From CAVWDI01 sp963753725 (lineage in GTDB: Bacteria; Chloroflexota; Anaerolineae; Anaerolineales; UBA4823): DNA of 64,000 nt. The stretch's first letter is position 1; each line of letters opens with the position of its first letter. The translations under genes and the position numbers were made by a program. Positions 37,879 through 46,215 of this stretch are shown here, piece by piece. The stretch covers positions 1 to 64,000 of the forward strand of contig CAVWDI010000035.1 in assembly GCA_963753725.1 (NCBI GenBank), in the 5' to 3' direction. Below the pieces are notes generated by a model. The model was not told where the DNA came from. It saw only the letters and a list, made by a program, of their open reading frames with translations, and searched no databases.

Positions 37879-38724
37879 ATGGCTGATTTACCCGTGACCA
37901 TTGTTCTGCCCAACGGCAGCGCCCGTCAGGCGGAAGTGCCGGATGATATCGCCCTGCGCGATATTGTCCCCGAGCTGGTGTCGCTGCTTCAGCTGCCCAC
38001 GGTTGGCCCGGATGGGCGGCCGATGGGTTATCGGCTGGACAGTAAGGCGTTGGGTCGTGAACTGGGAGAAGAGGAGACTTTAGACGAGGCCGGAGTGCCG
38101 CCTGAAGACCGTCTGATCCTGACCGCTGACATCACCGCCGGCGCAGTATCCGTGGAACAAAGCCCGCGCATGCGCCGCCTGCGCGGCGACCACGACCTGA
38201 TGCAGGAATTAGCCGCTCGCAGTGACCTGATCGAGTTCCGCGCCAAATCTGCCCGGCGCGGCCTGCCCCCGGAGAGATATATTGTCACCTACAAGTGCAA
38301 GGGGATTGTGGGCGTGGATCGTATTGGTAAACCGAAATTCGGAAGCCGCCACCAGGTAGAAATATACCTGCACAGCCAGTACCCGCAGCGCTGGCCGGGC
38401 ATGAAGTGGCTGACCCCTGTCTGGCATCCCAATATTAACCACCTGAACGGCTCGGTCTGTATAGATGCCGCCTGGTGGACCGCCAGCCGCTCGCTGGATC
38501 GCCTGGTGATCATGATCGGTGAGATGGTGCAGTACAAGAACTTCCACGATGACCCCACCAAGCCGCCCTTTCCCTGGGATCCGGAGGCCGCCCGCTGGTG
38601 CCGGGCTTACCGCGCCAAGCATCCGCAGGTCTTCCCGGTCGATAACCGTGAGTTATTGCGACCGGAACGTGTGAAGATAAAAAAGACGACTGTAAAAACC
38701 AAACCGCGTATCAAGCTCATGTGA
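37879..38724 (+). CDS. Ubiquitin-like domain fused to E2-conjugating enzyme
   Basis: Residues 1-88 are a beta-grasp, YukD-like ubiquitin-like domain (MADLPVTIVLPNGSARQAEV to RLILTADITAG). Residues ~100-245 are a UBC fold: YIVTYKCKGI, HSQYPQRWPGMKW, then the E2 signature HPNI (183-186) and the catalytic Cys194 in GSVCIDAAWW. This is the canonical HPN...C spacing of active E2 enzymes. E2s take the Ubl from E1 as a thioester and hand it to substrates. A basic tail (KIKKTTVKTKPRIKLM) follows. The GAGGAG site before the ATG is strong. Fusion of a Ubl to the E2 may position the donor or regulate the enzyme. Confidence 0.92.
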   Translation: MADLPVTIVLPNGSARQAEVPDDIALRDIVPELVSLLQLPTVGPDGRPMGYRLDSKALGRELGEEETLDEAGVPPEDRLILTADITAGAVSVEQSPRMRRLRGDHDLMQELAARSDLIEFRAKSARRGLPPERYIVTYKCKGIVGVDRIGKPKFGSRHQVEIYLHSQYPQRWPGMKWLTPVWHPNINHLNGSVCIDAAWWTASRSLDRLVIMIGEMVQYKNFHDDPTKPPFPWDPEAARWCRAYRAKHPQVFPVDNRELLRPERVKIKKTTVKTKPRIKLM

Positions 38725-38881
38725 GCGCTGCAGATATGTTTGTCCTGAGAGGTGTTGTGAGCTGTAATCGAACTCATAAAACATACAGCTTACAGCACGT
38801 CTTATGACCCACTCGTGAGGCGTACCCATGGCCAGGGTTGGTTATAGTGTTCAAAAAACAATAGATAAACGGAGGATATAA

Positions 38882-39166
38882 ATGGCAGATTTACCAGTTA
38901 CCTTAGTACTACCCTCGGGAGGCACCCGGACGGCGGAAGTGCCGGATGATGTGCCTGTCAAGGAATTGATCCCTGAGTTAGCGACCTCGCTCGAGCTGCC
39001 CACCACAGGCCCGGATGGACGTCCCATCAGCTACAGGCTGGACAGCAAAGCCTTAGGGCGCGAACTTCAGGAGGATGAAACCCTGGCGGAAGCCGCTGTT
39101 CCGCAGGATGACCGTCTGATCCTGACGGCTGACATCACCGCTGGTTGCCTGGATAGTGGTAGATGA
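38882..39166 (+). CDS. Free ubiquitin-like protein (YukD-like), likely conjugated modifier
   Basis: The 94-residue protein is a stand-alone paralogue of the Ubl domain at the start of the E2 fusion (roughly two thirds identical by eye, including GYRLDSKALGREL-type and DDRLILTADITAG blocks). It ends ADITAG followed by CLDSGR. The fused copy keeps ADITAG as the domain end, so the last six residues look like a removable tail. Cleavage after Gly88 by the JAMM protease encoded next would expose a C-terminal glycine for E1 activation. No terminal GG exists. A GGAGG site six bases before the ATG and a TATAGT box near 38843 suggest strong, possibly separate expression. Confidence 0.88.
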   Translation: MADLPVTLVLPSGGTRTAEVPDDVPVKELIPELATSLELPTTGPDGRPISYRLDSKALGRELQEDETLAEAAVPQDDRLILTADITAGCLDSGR

Positions 39167-39255
39167 GGAAAAGGCCAGGTGGTTCGTCCCGCCAGACAGC
39201 CACCTGACCTTCCCGTAAACCTTATTCACATTTTACCATCAGAAAACGATTAGAC

Positions 39256-39936
39256 ATGGAAAACCGCTCGATTTCCATCTCCCCCTCAGATATACCCCAG
39301 CCGCGCCCGGCTCACATCCCCCACGGGTGTGCCGTTCGCTGGTGCTCCACTGTGGAGAAAGGCGGGATGACGCCCCAGGTATCGGTGTTCGTCTCACAGC
39401 GGGCTTTTGTGCGTTTCAGCGCCCATGCTGGGAGCGACCTGCACAATGAGGTCGGCGGATGGTTGGTTGGGAAGTGGTGTGCGGATAAACGATCGGGTGA
39501 GCAGTTTGTGGTGGTCGAATTGATCCTACCGGCGCCGCACGTGCGCCACGGTGGGGCATATTTGACTTTTACCCAGGACACCCAGGTGGCGCTTTACGCT
39601 CAAAAAGAGCAGCGTTATCCGGGCAAGGACCTGGTGGGTTGGTACCACACACACCCGCGGATGAGCGTCTTCCTGTCGGAGTACGATATCTGGCTGCACC
39701 AGAACTTTTTCCCACATCCCTTCCAGGTTGCGCTGGTGATCGAGCCCTACTCTTTGCAGGGCGGTTTCTTCATCCGTCAGGCGGGTGGAGAGCTGGATTT
39801 ACGCCGCTTTTTTGGGTTTTACGAACTCCACAACCGCACGCACCGCAGTGTGGTGCACTGGCGTAATCTTTTTCCGGATTGTGAAAATAGTTTCCATCAC
39901 CAGCACGCTTCCGCAGGTGATGGGTCATCCAGATGA
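39256..39936 (+). CDS. JAMM/JAB-domain metallo-isopeptidase (deubiquitinase-like)
   Basis: The 226-residue protein has a complete JAMM zinc site: Glu65 in NEVGGWLVG, His131 and His133 in GWYHTHPRM, then Ser141 and Asp144 in LSEYD. Spacing HxHP-x6-S-x2-D is exact. JAMM enzymes remove or mature ubiquitin and Ubls. In this operon it would process the Ubl tail and reverse conjugation. A conserved stretch HPFQVALVIEPYSLQGGFF follows the active site, as in bacterial JAB proteins. The N-terminal ~40 residues appear disordered. It lies 89 bases after the free Ubl gene. Confidence 0.9.
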   Translation: MENRSISISPSDIPQPRPAHIPHGCAVRWCSTVEKGGMTPQVSVFVSQRAFVRFSAHAGSDLHNEVGGWLVGKWCADKRSGEQFVVVELILPAPHVRHGGAYLTFTQDTQVALYAQKEQRYPGKDLVGWYHTHPRMSVFLSEYDIWLHQNFFPHPFQVALVIEPYSLQGGFFIRQAGGELDLRRFFGFYELHNRTHRSVVHWRNLFPDCENSFHHQHASAGDGSSR

Positions 39937-39963
39937 AACAAGCTCTGGGGAATGCTTTCGGTG

Positions 39964-40074
39964 GTGTCACTGCGAGCTTTAGTCCCAGGTTTTTTGGGGA
40001 GCACGAAGGACGAAGCAGTCTCTCCCTTTCTATTTGAACAGCGTTTTTTCGCTGTGAGTTTCCTCAAGATGACA
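39964..40074. repeat. Dispersed GTCA..GCGAG repeat inside the ubiquitin-like operon
   Basis: GTGTCACTGCGAGC with GAAGGACGAAGCAGTCTCTC and a right end TTCCTCAAGATGACAAC (inverted TTGTCATCTTGAGGAA) form an element related to the other intergenic repeats. It fills the gap between the JAB and FHA genes. Confidence 0.5.
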
Positions 40075-40133
40075 ACTGAGCAAGTTGATTTTTTACCTGC
40101 ATTAGTAAATGAAGTAATACCAAGGAGAATAAT

Positions 40134-40991
40134 ATGAGTCGTTTGATGAGACTTTTTTACTACGGTGTATTGGGCGCCATCGGGGGTGTGCTGGGCTGGC
40201 AGGCCAGCAACCTGCTGGGGCTGTCGTTCACTGGCAATCTATATCTGAACGAGGTCCTGGTCGGCGCCCTGATAGGCTTATTCATAGGTCTGCTGATTGG
40301 TTTGGCGGAGGGTATTCTGACCCGCAACCTGGTGCAGGCTGCCAAAGCCGGTCTGTTTGGCGCCGGGATGGGTATCCTGGGTGGTGCCATTGGACTGCCC
40401 TTAGCGGAAGGACTTTTTCAGCTGTTGGGCGGCTATGTCTGGTCGCGCGCTTTAGGTTGGGGGGTTTTTGGAGCGTTAATCGGGCTGGCCATCGGCTATA
40501 CAAGCGGCAGCCAGATGTGGAAGGGCGCCCTGGGTGGATTCCTGGGCGGAGTGCTGGGAGGGGTGCTGCTGGAAAGCTCCCGCAACTGGCTTGGTAACCC
40601 GCTGATGGGAAAGGCGGCCGGACTGCTCCTGCTGGGCGCTTCTGTAGGCGTTTTTATCGCCCTGATTGTGTACCTGCTGTCGCGCGCCTGGTTTAAAGTG
40701 CTGGACGGCAAGCTGAAGGGTACCGAGTTTATCCTGGATAAGTTCCTGCACGAAAACGGTCCGGCAGCTTTCATCGGCAGCGATGCTCTAAAATCCGATA
40801 TTGTGCTTCCCGACCCGGATATCGCCCCACAGCACGCTATGCTGAAAGGCGCCGGTAACTATTTTAACTTAAAGGACATGAGCTTGAACGGCACCTTTAT
40901 CAACAACCGCCGCATCGAGCAGGCTAAGCTAAAAAACAACCAGAAGATCAAGCTGGGCAACACCCAGCTCGAGTACCACGAAAAGAGGTGA
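40134..40991 (+). CDS. Polytopic membrane protein with C-terminal FHA domain
   Basis: The 285-residue protein begins with about six Gly/Leu-rich membrane helices (to about residue 190) followed by an FHA fold (about 205-285: FIGSDALKSDIVLPDPDI, QHAMLKGAG, LKDMSLNGTFINN). FHA domains normally bind phosphothreonine through an Arg in GR and a Ser in SxxH. Here GR is GS and the SRxH position reads APQH, while NGT is kept. Phosphopeptide binding may be lost or altered. Its ATG follows GGAGAATAAT. It is four bases from the VWA gene, so the two belong together at the membrane end of the operon. Confidence 0.82.
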   Translation: MSRLMRLFYYGVLGAIGGVLGWQASNLLGLSFTGNLYLNEVLVGALIGLFIGLLIGLAEGILTRNLVQAAKAGLFGAGMGILGGAIGLPLAEGLFQLLGGYVWSRALGWGVFGALIGLAIGYTSGSQMWKGALGGFLGGVLGGVLLESSRNWLGNPLMGKAAGLLLLGASVGVFIALIVYLLSRAWFKVLDGKLKGTEFILDKFLHENGPAAFIGSDALKSDIVLPDPDIAPQHAMLKGAGNYFNLKDMSLNGTFINNRRIEQAKLKNNQKIKLGNTQLEYHEKR

Positions 40992-40994
40992 GCG

Positions 40995-42200
40995 ATGTTT
41001 AAAGGATCGCATATAAATAATTTACACAGGATGTTTATTCTTGTTTTGATGGTGGTTTCCATTTTTTCCCTGACCGGATTCGCTCTGCTTCAGGAAGTTG
41101 ATCCCGACGGTGTGGGCGCCTCCATCACCCAGGTGGACACCTCCCAGTTCCCCAGGGTGACCGTTTATGTTTCAGTTACGGATGAAAGCGGCGAGCCGGC
41201 TGGGGTATCCGTTTCACAAATTGTGCTGCGCGAGAATGGCCAGGTTATGCAGCCCGAAGAGGTCAGCGGAGCGGGGGAAGGCGAGCCGATAACCACCATG
41301 CTGGTCATGGATGTCTCGGGCAGCATGAACCACGCCGGTAAACTTCCGGCAGCAAAGAGCGCCGCACGCGCCTATGTCGACCAGTCGAGGCCGCAGGATT
41401 ACATCGGTCTGGTAGCTCTTAACACCGGGATCGACTACCTGCAGCCGCTTACCAGCAAGCACGAAAAGCTGCATGAGGCCATTGAGGGTTTGAAGGCGGA
41501 CAAGGATACCGCCATGTACGATGCGCTGGCCAGGTCGATCGAGTACCTGGAAGCCGTCCAGGGCAGGGTGGCCATCATCGCCTTGACAGATGGGCTGGAC
41601 AACCGCAGCAAGATTTCGCCCCAGGAGGTGATTGAGCGCATCGGTCCGGAAGGGCTGTCGATTTCGACCATCGGGCTGGGGGAACCCTCCCACAGCACCA
41701 GCGCGCTGTCGGCTTTGAACGAGCCCGCCCTGCGCGCTTTCTCGGAGCAGGCTGGCGGAGTGTATGGCTATGCAAACGATGCAGAGTCACTGAAGGCGCT
41801 CTACGAGCTGTATGGCAGAGCCTTGCAGAGCGAATATGCCATCACGTACACCTCACCCTCAGAGCTGCGCGATGGGGTCAATCGTTCGCTCACCGTCTCA
41901 ATTGAGGATGCCGGCGCTGCTGCCGGCCCTTTGGGTGCGGGCACCACGTCCCAAAATGAATCCGGGTCTGGTTCTCAAGATGCACAGGGCAAGTACAACC
42001 CGGGCGGATTGGTGCCGGAGGTGGCCGAGCCGGCTTCGTGGAGCCTGTTTGCCATCCTGCTGGTGGGGTTGCTGCTTCTGCTGCTGGTGCCGACTATCAT
42101 CGTGTTGATCATCCGCTTTTTTCGCGGCAGAAAACAGGGCAAAGTGAAAATCAAGCAGAGTTCGAGCTCCAAGCGCGCAAAGGTGAAGTTAAAGAGTTGA
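40995..42200 (+). CDS. Membrane-anchored VWA domain protein
   Basis: The 401-residue protein has an N-terminal signal/anchor (about 13-32), an Ig-like stretch (50-95), a VWA domain with an intact MIDAS (VMDVSGSMN, Asp106, Ser108, Ser110; later ALTDGLDN), a Gly/Ser/Gln linker and a second membrane helix (about 345-370), then a basic Lys/Ser-rich tail (KVKIKQSSSSKRAKVKLKS). VWA domains bind protein ligands through a metal ion. The VWA domain should face outside the cell. It starts three bases after the FHA gene stop. It is the last gene of the ubiquitin-like operon. Confidence 0.87.
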   Translation: MFKGSHINNLHRMFILVLMVVSIFSLTGFALLQEVDPDGVGASITQVDTSQFPRVTVYVSVTDESGEPAGVSVSQIVLRENGQVMQPEEVSGAGEGEPITTMLVMDVSGSMNHAGKLPAAKSAARAYVDQSRPQDYIGLVALNTGIDYLQPLTSKHEKLHEAIEGLKADKDTAMYDALARSIEYLEAVQGRVAIIALTDGLDNRSKISPQEVIERIGPEGLSISTIGLGEPSHSTSALSALNEPALRAFSEQAGGVYGYANDAESLKALYELYGRALQSEYAITYTSPSELRDGVNRSLTVSIEDAGAAAGPLGAGTTSQNESGSGSQDAQGKYNPGGLVPEVAEPASWSLFAILLVGLLLLLLVPTIIVLIIRFFRGRKQGKVKIKQSSSSKRAKVKLKS

Positions 42201-42225
42201 GAGAATAAAATGAATTGCCAAAGAC

Positions 42226-42254
42226 GTGCGATGCACCTATAAGGTGCGTTGCAC
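42226..42254 (+). terminator. Hairpin after the ubiquitin-like operon
   Basis: GTGC-gat-GCACCT-ata-AGGTGC-gtt-GCAC forms a two-part stem with a small symmetric internal loop, 26 bases after the VWA stop. No T tract follows, so the terminator role is tentative. Confidence 0.4.
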
Positions 42255-42378
42255 GTTGGTACTTGATATTTGGGTAGGGAAAACGGATATGGCGATTGAC
42301 AGGTGACACGAATTGTTTATTAATATGATTTTGATCACCCACACGTGCAAGTGATGATGTACTTATGGAGACATTGCT

Positions 42379-42666
42379 ATGACCGAGAGTAGAACACAAA
42401 TATTACTTACACCAGAACAATATATTGAATTGGCAGAAATTGCCGAGCGTGAAAAATGCAGCATAGGGGACTTAATCCGGGAAATCATCCAGGATGGGAT
42501 CGACCAACGCGAGCAGCAATATGCTGTGGATATTGAAGCTCGAATTCAAGCCTTGGAAGCAGCTCGTCAGGTACGGAACATCGTACTGAGTGATCGAGAG
42601 GGAATGCCTCTGAGACAAAATACCGCTACTCAAATCGAAGAACTTCGGAAAACTCGAGACAGTTAG
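42379..42666 (+). CDS. Ribbon-helix-helix (CopG-like) DNA-binding protein
   Basis: The 95-residue protein begins ESRTQILLTPEQYIELAEIA followed by EREKCSIGDLIREIIQDGI, a typical RHH fold: a beta strand with Arg/Gln contacts and two helices. Many such proteins are antitoxins or autoregulated repressors. No toxin gene follows. A likely promoter with TTGACA at 42296-42301 and a TATTAA box at 42318 lies upstream. The last 195 bases overlap, in antisense, the C-terminal end of the winged-helix gene at 42472-43026. Confidence 0.75.
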   Translation: MTESRTQILLTPEQYIELAEIAEREKCSIGDLIREIIQDGIDQREQQYAVDIEARIQALEAARQVRNIVLSDREGMPLRQNTATQIEELRKTRDS

Positions 42667-43026
42667 ATCATCGATCGTGATATTTGAATCCGGTTTATTG
42701 TTCCTGATGGCTTTAAAATCCTGCGAAAGAGTATCCATTAGTTCACCTACCGTTGTGCTTCCCAGCGCCTGGCGTCTTAAAAGGACATTGTGATTTACCT
42801 TGTAACGATTTGAACGCCCTTCCTTTTCTATTTGGAGATAACCTTCGATCTGCAAGTCTTTGATGATGCGCCGCACGAACCGCTCAATGACACCCAGTTT
42901 TTCAGCCATCTGGCGCACGGTCACCAGGTTGTCTCTGTTGATTAGGAGCAGCGCCATTGTGTGGTTGCTGATGAAGTTCCATTTAGACAAGGCTTGTTTC
43001 CTCTTTATTATTGGTTTCCTTGACAA
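42472..43026 (-). CDS. Winged-helix transcriptional regulator with antisense-overlapping C-terminus
   Basis: The 184-residue frame has a clear winged helix in residues ~15-85 (NFISNHTMALLLINRDNLVT, RQMAEKLGVIERFVRRIIKD, YLQIEKEGRSNRYKVN), similar to MarR/Rrf2-like regulators. From about residue 118 it overlaps the RHH gene on the other strand. That part has no recognisable pattern and may simply be an open antisense frame, so the functional protein could be effectively the first ~115 residues. It is divergent from the FAD oxidoreductase gene at 43169, which is the probable target. Confidence 0.7.
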   Translation of the reverse strand: MSRKPIIKRKQALSKWNFISNHTMALLLINRDNLVTVRQMAEKLGVIERFVRRIIKDLQIEGYLQIEKEGRSNRYKVNHNVLLRRQALGSTTVGELMDTLSQDFKAIRNNKPDSNITIDDLTVSSFPKFFDLSSGILSQRHSLSITQYDVPYLTSCFQGLNSSFNIHSILLLALVDPILDDFPD

Positions 43027-43168
43027 ATAAGATAAATTGGATATAATTTACATGAATACTAAATCATGAAAATTGTAGCACAAAGTTTAGGACACGAATA
43101 GATCAAAGCCAAACTGACCAAATCATCGATATACGGGTCAGTTATATTTTTTAATTGGAGGAAACGGG

Positions 43169-44545
43169 ATGTTAGACAAGAAGTTGATCACAAATCTTAA
43201 AACTCAAATTAAGGGTTCTATCATCGCGCCCGGTGAAGACGGTTATGAACATGGTCGCGCTGCCTGGAACCTTACTGTCGACCAGCATCCAGCGCTGGTT
43301 GTAATCCCGCAGAATGCCGCGGATATCGCCGCGGCCGTATTGTTCGCCTCGAACAACGGTCTGGGTGTGGCTGCCCAATCTACGGGTCACGGCATCGGCC
43401 GCCCGGCGGATGCCTGCCTGCTGATCCGCACCTCAAATCTGGGTGATGTCGAAGTAAATGCAGAAGAACAGACCGCTTATGTGGAATCAGGTGCCAATTG
43501 GGGCAAGGTGCTGGCAGAAACACAGACCGCTGGCCTGGCGCCGCTGCTGGGCTCTTCACCCGAGGTCGGAGTGGCCGGCTATACCCTGGGCGGCGGCTTC
43601 GGTTGGCTGGGACGTAAGTACGGCCTGGCGCTTGACAGTGTAAACTATTTCGATGCGGTCACCGCTGACGGCCAGGTGCTTCGAGTTTCGGTGAACGAAA
43701 ATCCAGACCTTTTCTGGGCTATGCGCGGCGGCGGTGGGGGATTTGCAGTGCTGGTTGGCATGGAAATCCGCCTTTATCCGGTTGAAACAGTCTACGCAGG
43801 AAACCTGTTTTACAGCCCCCAGGACGCTAAACAGGTTTTCGCACGCTACAGGGAGTGGATAAAAAACGCCCCCGACGAACTTACGTCCTCAATTGTTTTG
43901 ATGAACTACCCCCCACTAGACATGGTTCCTGAGATCTTCAGAGGTAAATCATTCGTTATTATACGCGGCTGCTGGTGTGGGGATCCGGTTCAGGGAGATA
44001 AACTGCTCTCGTATTGGCGGGAGTGGAAACAGCCGCTGCACGATTTTTGGGGGCAGATCCCATTCAGCCAGGCGGCCACAATCAGTAGCGACCCGGTTGA
44101 TCCGATGCCCAGTTACTTCAACGGGGCATGGATGAGTGACCTAGGGGATGGAGCAGTGGATAACATCATTGATAGCACCCTGCCCAAAGGAGGACCACCT
44201 TCATTGGTGTTTGTAGAGGTACGCCATGCTGGCGGGGCAGTCTCGCGTTTGGATGCCGACGTTAACGCTTACAGCCATCGCGAATCTGAGCTTCTGCTTG
44301 AAATTGTTGGGCTTGCGCCGACCCCGGAAGCGTTTCAGAATATTGAGGCTTATATCTCTGCCATGTTGGGAGAACTGAGTCCGCACCTGACCGGTGATGT
44401 ATATATGAATTTCCTGGAGGGAGACCGGGTTGAAAAGCACGTCAGGGATGCCTATCCGCCCCATAAATTCCAGCGCTTGCAGCAGATCAAGGAGCGTTAC
44501 GACTCGGGGAATATGTTCCGCTTTGGATTTGGTATTGACCCATAA
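43169..44545 (+). CDS. FAD-linked oxidoreductase (PCMH/BBE type)
   Basis: The 458-residue protein has a vanillyl-alcohol-oxidase-type FAD domain (PALVVIPQNAADIAAAVLFA, STGHGIGRPADACLLIRTS, GVAGYTLGGGFGWLGRKYGL, MRGGGGGFAVLVG) and a C-terminal BBE segment (NMFRFGFGIDP). The histidine in TGHG is the usual covalent FAD site. The second cysteine attachment seen in some BBE enzymes is not evident. Such enzymes oxidise sugars, alcohols or alkaloid-like compounds. An adjacent divergent winged-helix gene likely controls it, and a PucC-like carrier follows. Confidence 0.85.
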   Translation: MLDKKLITNLKTQIKGSIIAPGEDGYEHGRAAWNLTVDQHPALVVIPQNAADIAAAVLFASNNGLGVAAQSTGHGIGRPADACLLIRTSNLGDVEVNAEEQTAYVESGANWGKVLAETQTAGLAPLLGSSPEVGVAGYTLGGGFGWLGRKYGLALDSVNYFDAVTADGQVLRVSVNENPDLFWAMRGGGGGFAVLVGMEIRLYPVETVYAGNLFYSPQDAKQVFARYREWIKNAPDELTSSIVLMNYPPLDMVPEIFRGKSFVIIRGCWCGDPVQGDKLLSYWREWKQPLHDFWGQIPFSQAATISSDPVDPMPSYFNGAWMSDLGDGAVDNIIDSTLPKGGPPSLVFVEVRHAGGAVSRLDADVNAYSHRESELLLEIVGLAPTPEAFQNIEAYISAMLGELSPHLTGDVYMNFLEGDRVEKHVRDAYPPHKFQRLQQIKERYDSGNMFRFGFGIDP

Positions 44546-44677
44546 GAATATGGGATAGGGGATATTGGAGAAGGATCGAAAGAACGAAAACCTGCGCGAA
44601 CTTATGTTGACCTGTGTGGAATTTCTGGTAAATTTGCCTGGAATTAACTTTGCACACCAACATGATGGGGAGTATCA

Positions 44678-45982
44678 ATGTTCGTTAAGCGTTTTCAGCT
44701 CGGATTGATCCACACTGCTGTCGCAATGACCCTGGTGCCGATCAACAGCACCCTTAACCGGGTGATGATCAAGGAACTGGCTGTGTCTGCCACGCTGGTG
44801 GCTGTGCTGGCTTCGCTGCCGTACCTGTTCTCACCCATCCAGGTGGCGATCGGCTCGTTCTCCGACCGGCACCCGCTGTTTGGTTGGCGGCGTTCGCCTT
44901 ATATCCTGCTGGGATTGCTGCTGTGTGTATTCGGAGTGATGTTGGCGCCGCAGGCTGCTTTCCTTTTAGGGGAGCGTTCTCTTGCGGGTTTGGGGTTAGC
45001 GGTCCTGGCATTTGGTGCCTGGGGTATGGGTTACAACCTGGCCGCAGTGTGCTACCTATCGCTGGCTTCGGAGTTGTCCGGCGAAGCCGGCCGCAGCCGC
45101 ACGATCGCCGTGATGTGGTTTATGATGATTGTGGGCATCATCCTGACCGCCGTCGGTTTGAGCTACCTTGTTGATCCGTACACAGCCGGCGCGCTGAAAC
45201 GTGCTTTCTGGATCGTTGGATTGGGGGCGTTGGTTCTGGGTCTGCTGGGATTGGTGCGGTTGGAGCCGCGTTCGGTAGAAATAAAGAGCACGGGGGATGA
45301 ATTGTCCTGGTTGGCTATGGCACGCCTCATAAAAGGCAACCCCCAGGCGGCGTTTTTCTTCTGGTATCTGATCATTTTGCTGGCGGCCCTGTTGGGACAG
45401 GATATCCTATTGGAACCGTATGCAGCTGAGGCTTTCGGCATGACAGTACGCGAGACCACTCGCATAACTTCACTGTGGGGCGGCATGGTACTGTTGGCCT
45501 TTATCGTGGCCGGAACGCTGGATGGAAAACTGGCCAAGAAGACCGTCGCGCGCCTGGGTGGTTGGAGCGCGGTATTAGGATTTGGATTGATAGCTATCAG
45601 CGGGCTTTTAAGCAATTTATGTTTATTCTATTCTGGTATCGTGCTGCTGGGATTCGGGACCGGTTTATCGACAGTCTCCAACCTGGGGATCATGCTGGAT
45701 ATGACCATAGCCGGCAGTGTGGGGCTGTTTATCGGGGTGTGGGGTATGGCCAGCGCCATCTCACGCCTGTTGGGTTCTGTGTTGGGCGGCGCCGTGCGGG
45801 ATGTGATCACCCAAATTTCTCAAAGCCCGCTTGCCGGATATATTGTGGTGTTCGCCATCGAAGGGTGCTTTCTATTGGTATCGCTAATAATGCTGCGCAA
45901 AGTGAATGTGCTGGCCTTCCACGAGGATTCCGGAGATGGACCATCGATGATGGAAAAAACCGCCATCGCGGGGGATGTGTAG
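44678..45982 (+). CDS. BCD-family (PucC-like) MFS transporter
   Basis: The 434-residue protein has 12 predicted membrane helices and the PucC signature region (FQLGLIHTAVAMTLVPINST, SDRHPLFGWRRSPYILLG, AVCYLSLASELSGEAGRSRT). In phototrophs these proteins assist bacteriochlorophyll or light-harvesting assembly. No photosynthesis genes are present here, so another role, such as transport of a tetrapyrrole or an unrelated solute, is more likely. It lies 132 bases after the FAD oxidoreductase and may share its transcript. A GGGGAG site precedes the ATG. Confidence 0.85.
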   Translation: MFVKRFQLGLIHTAVAMTLVPINSTLNRVMIKELAVSATLVAVLASLPYLFSPIQVAIGSFSDRHPLFGWRRSPYILLGLLLCVFGVMLAPQAAFLLGERSLAGLGLAVLAFGAWGMGYNLAAVCYLSLASELSGEAGRSRTIAVMWFMMIVGIILTAVGLSYLVDPYTAGALKRAFWIVGLGALVLGLLGLVRLEPRSVEIKSTGDELSWLAMARLIKGNPQAAFFFWYLIILLAALLGQDILLEPYAAEAFGMTVRETTRITSLWGGMVLLAFIVAGTLDGKLAKKTVARLGGWSAVLGFGLIAISGLLSNLCLFYSGIVLLGFGTGLSTVSNLGIMLDMTIAGSVGLFIGVWGMASAISRLLGSVLGGAVRDVITQISQSPLAGYIVVFAIEGCFLLVSLIMLRKVNVLAFHEDSGDGPSMMEKTAIAGDV

Positions 45983-46215
45983 GTAAAATTCAGGGGGCTG
46001 GTGAGTAATAAGTTTGACCGGGCGGGATTCTGAGGGATCGATTAGCGCCTCTTTTGCTTAATAAACGCCAGTATACGTTGAAAATCTTAGGTGTTGTATG
46101 GATTTATGCAGGATAATGGTATCGTGAAACCTTTGTTGAGTTCATGCGTATATAATTAAAGAGCACGCATCAGGCATTAATTGTGTTCATCGAGTGAAAA
46201 ACGGAGGATTGAAAA

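Noticed and set aside
35106..42200. Type VII secretion locus because the Ubl is YukD-like
   Set aside because: No WXG100 protein or EccC/YukB ATPase is nearby. The E1, E2, RING and JAMM genes point to conjugation instead.
42379..42666. Type II toxin-antitoxin module based on the RHH protein
   Set aside because: No toxin-sized partner ORF follows or precedes it, and the neighbour is a winged-helix regulator on the other strand.
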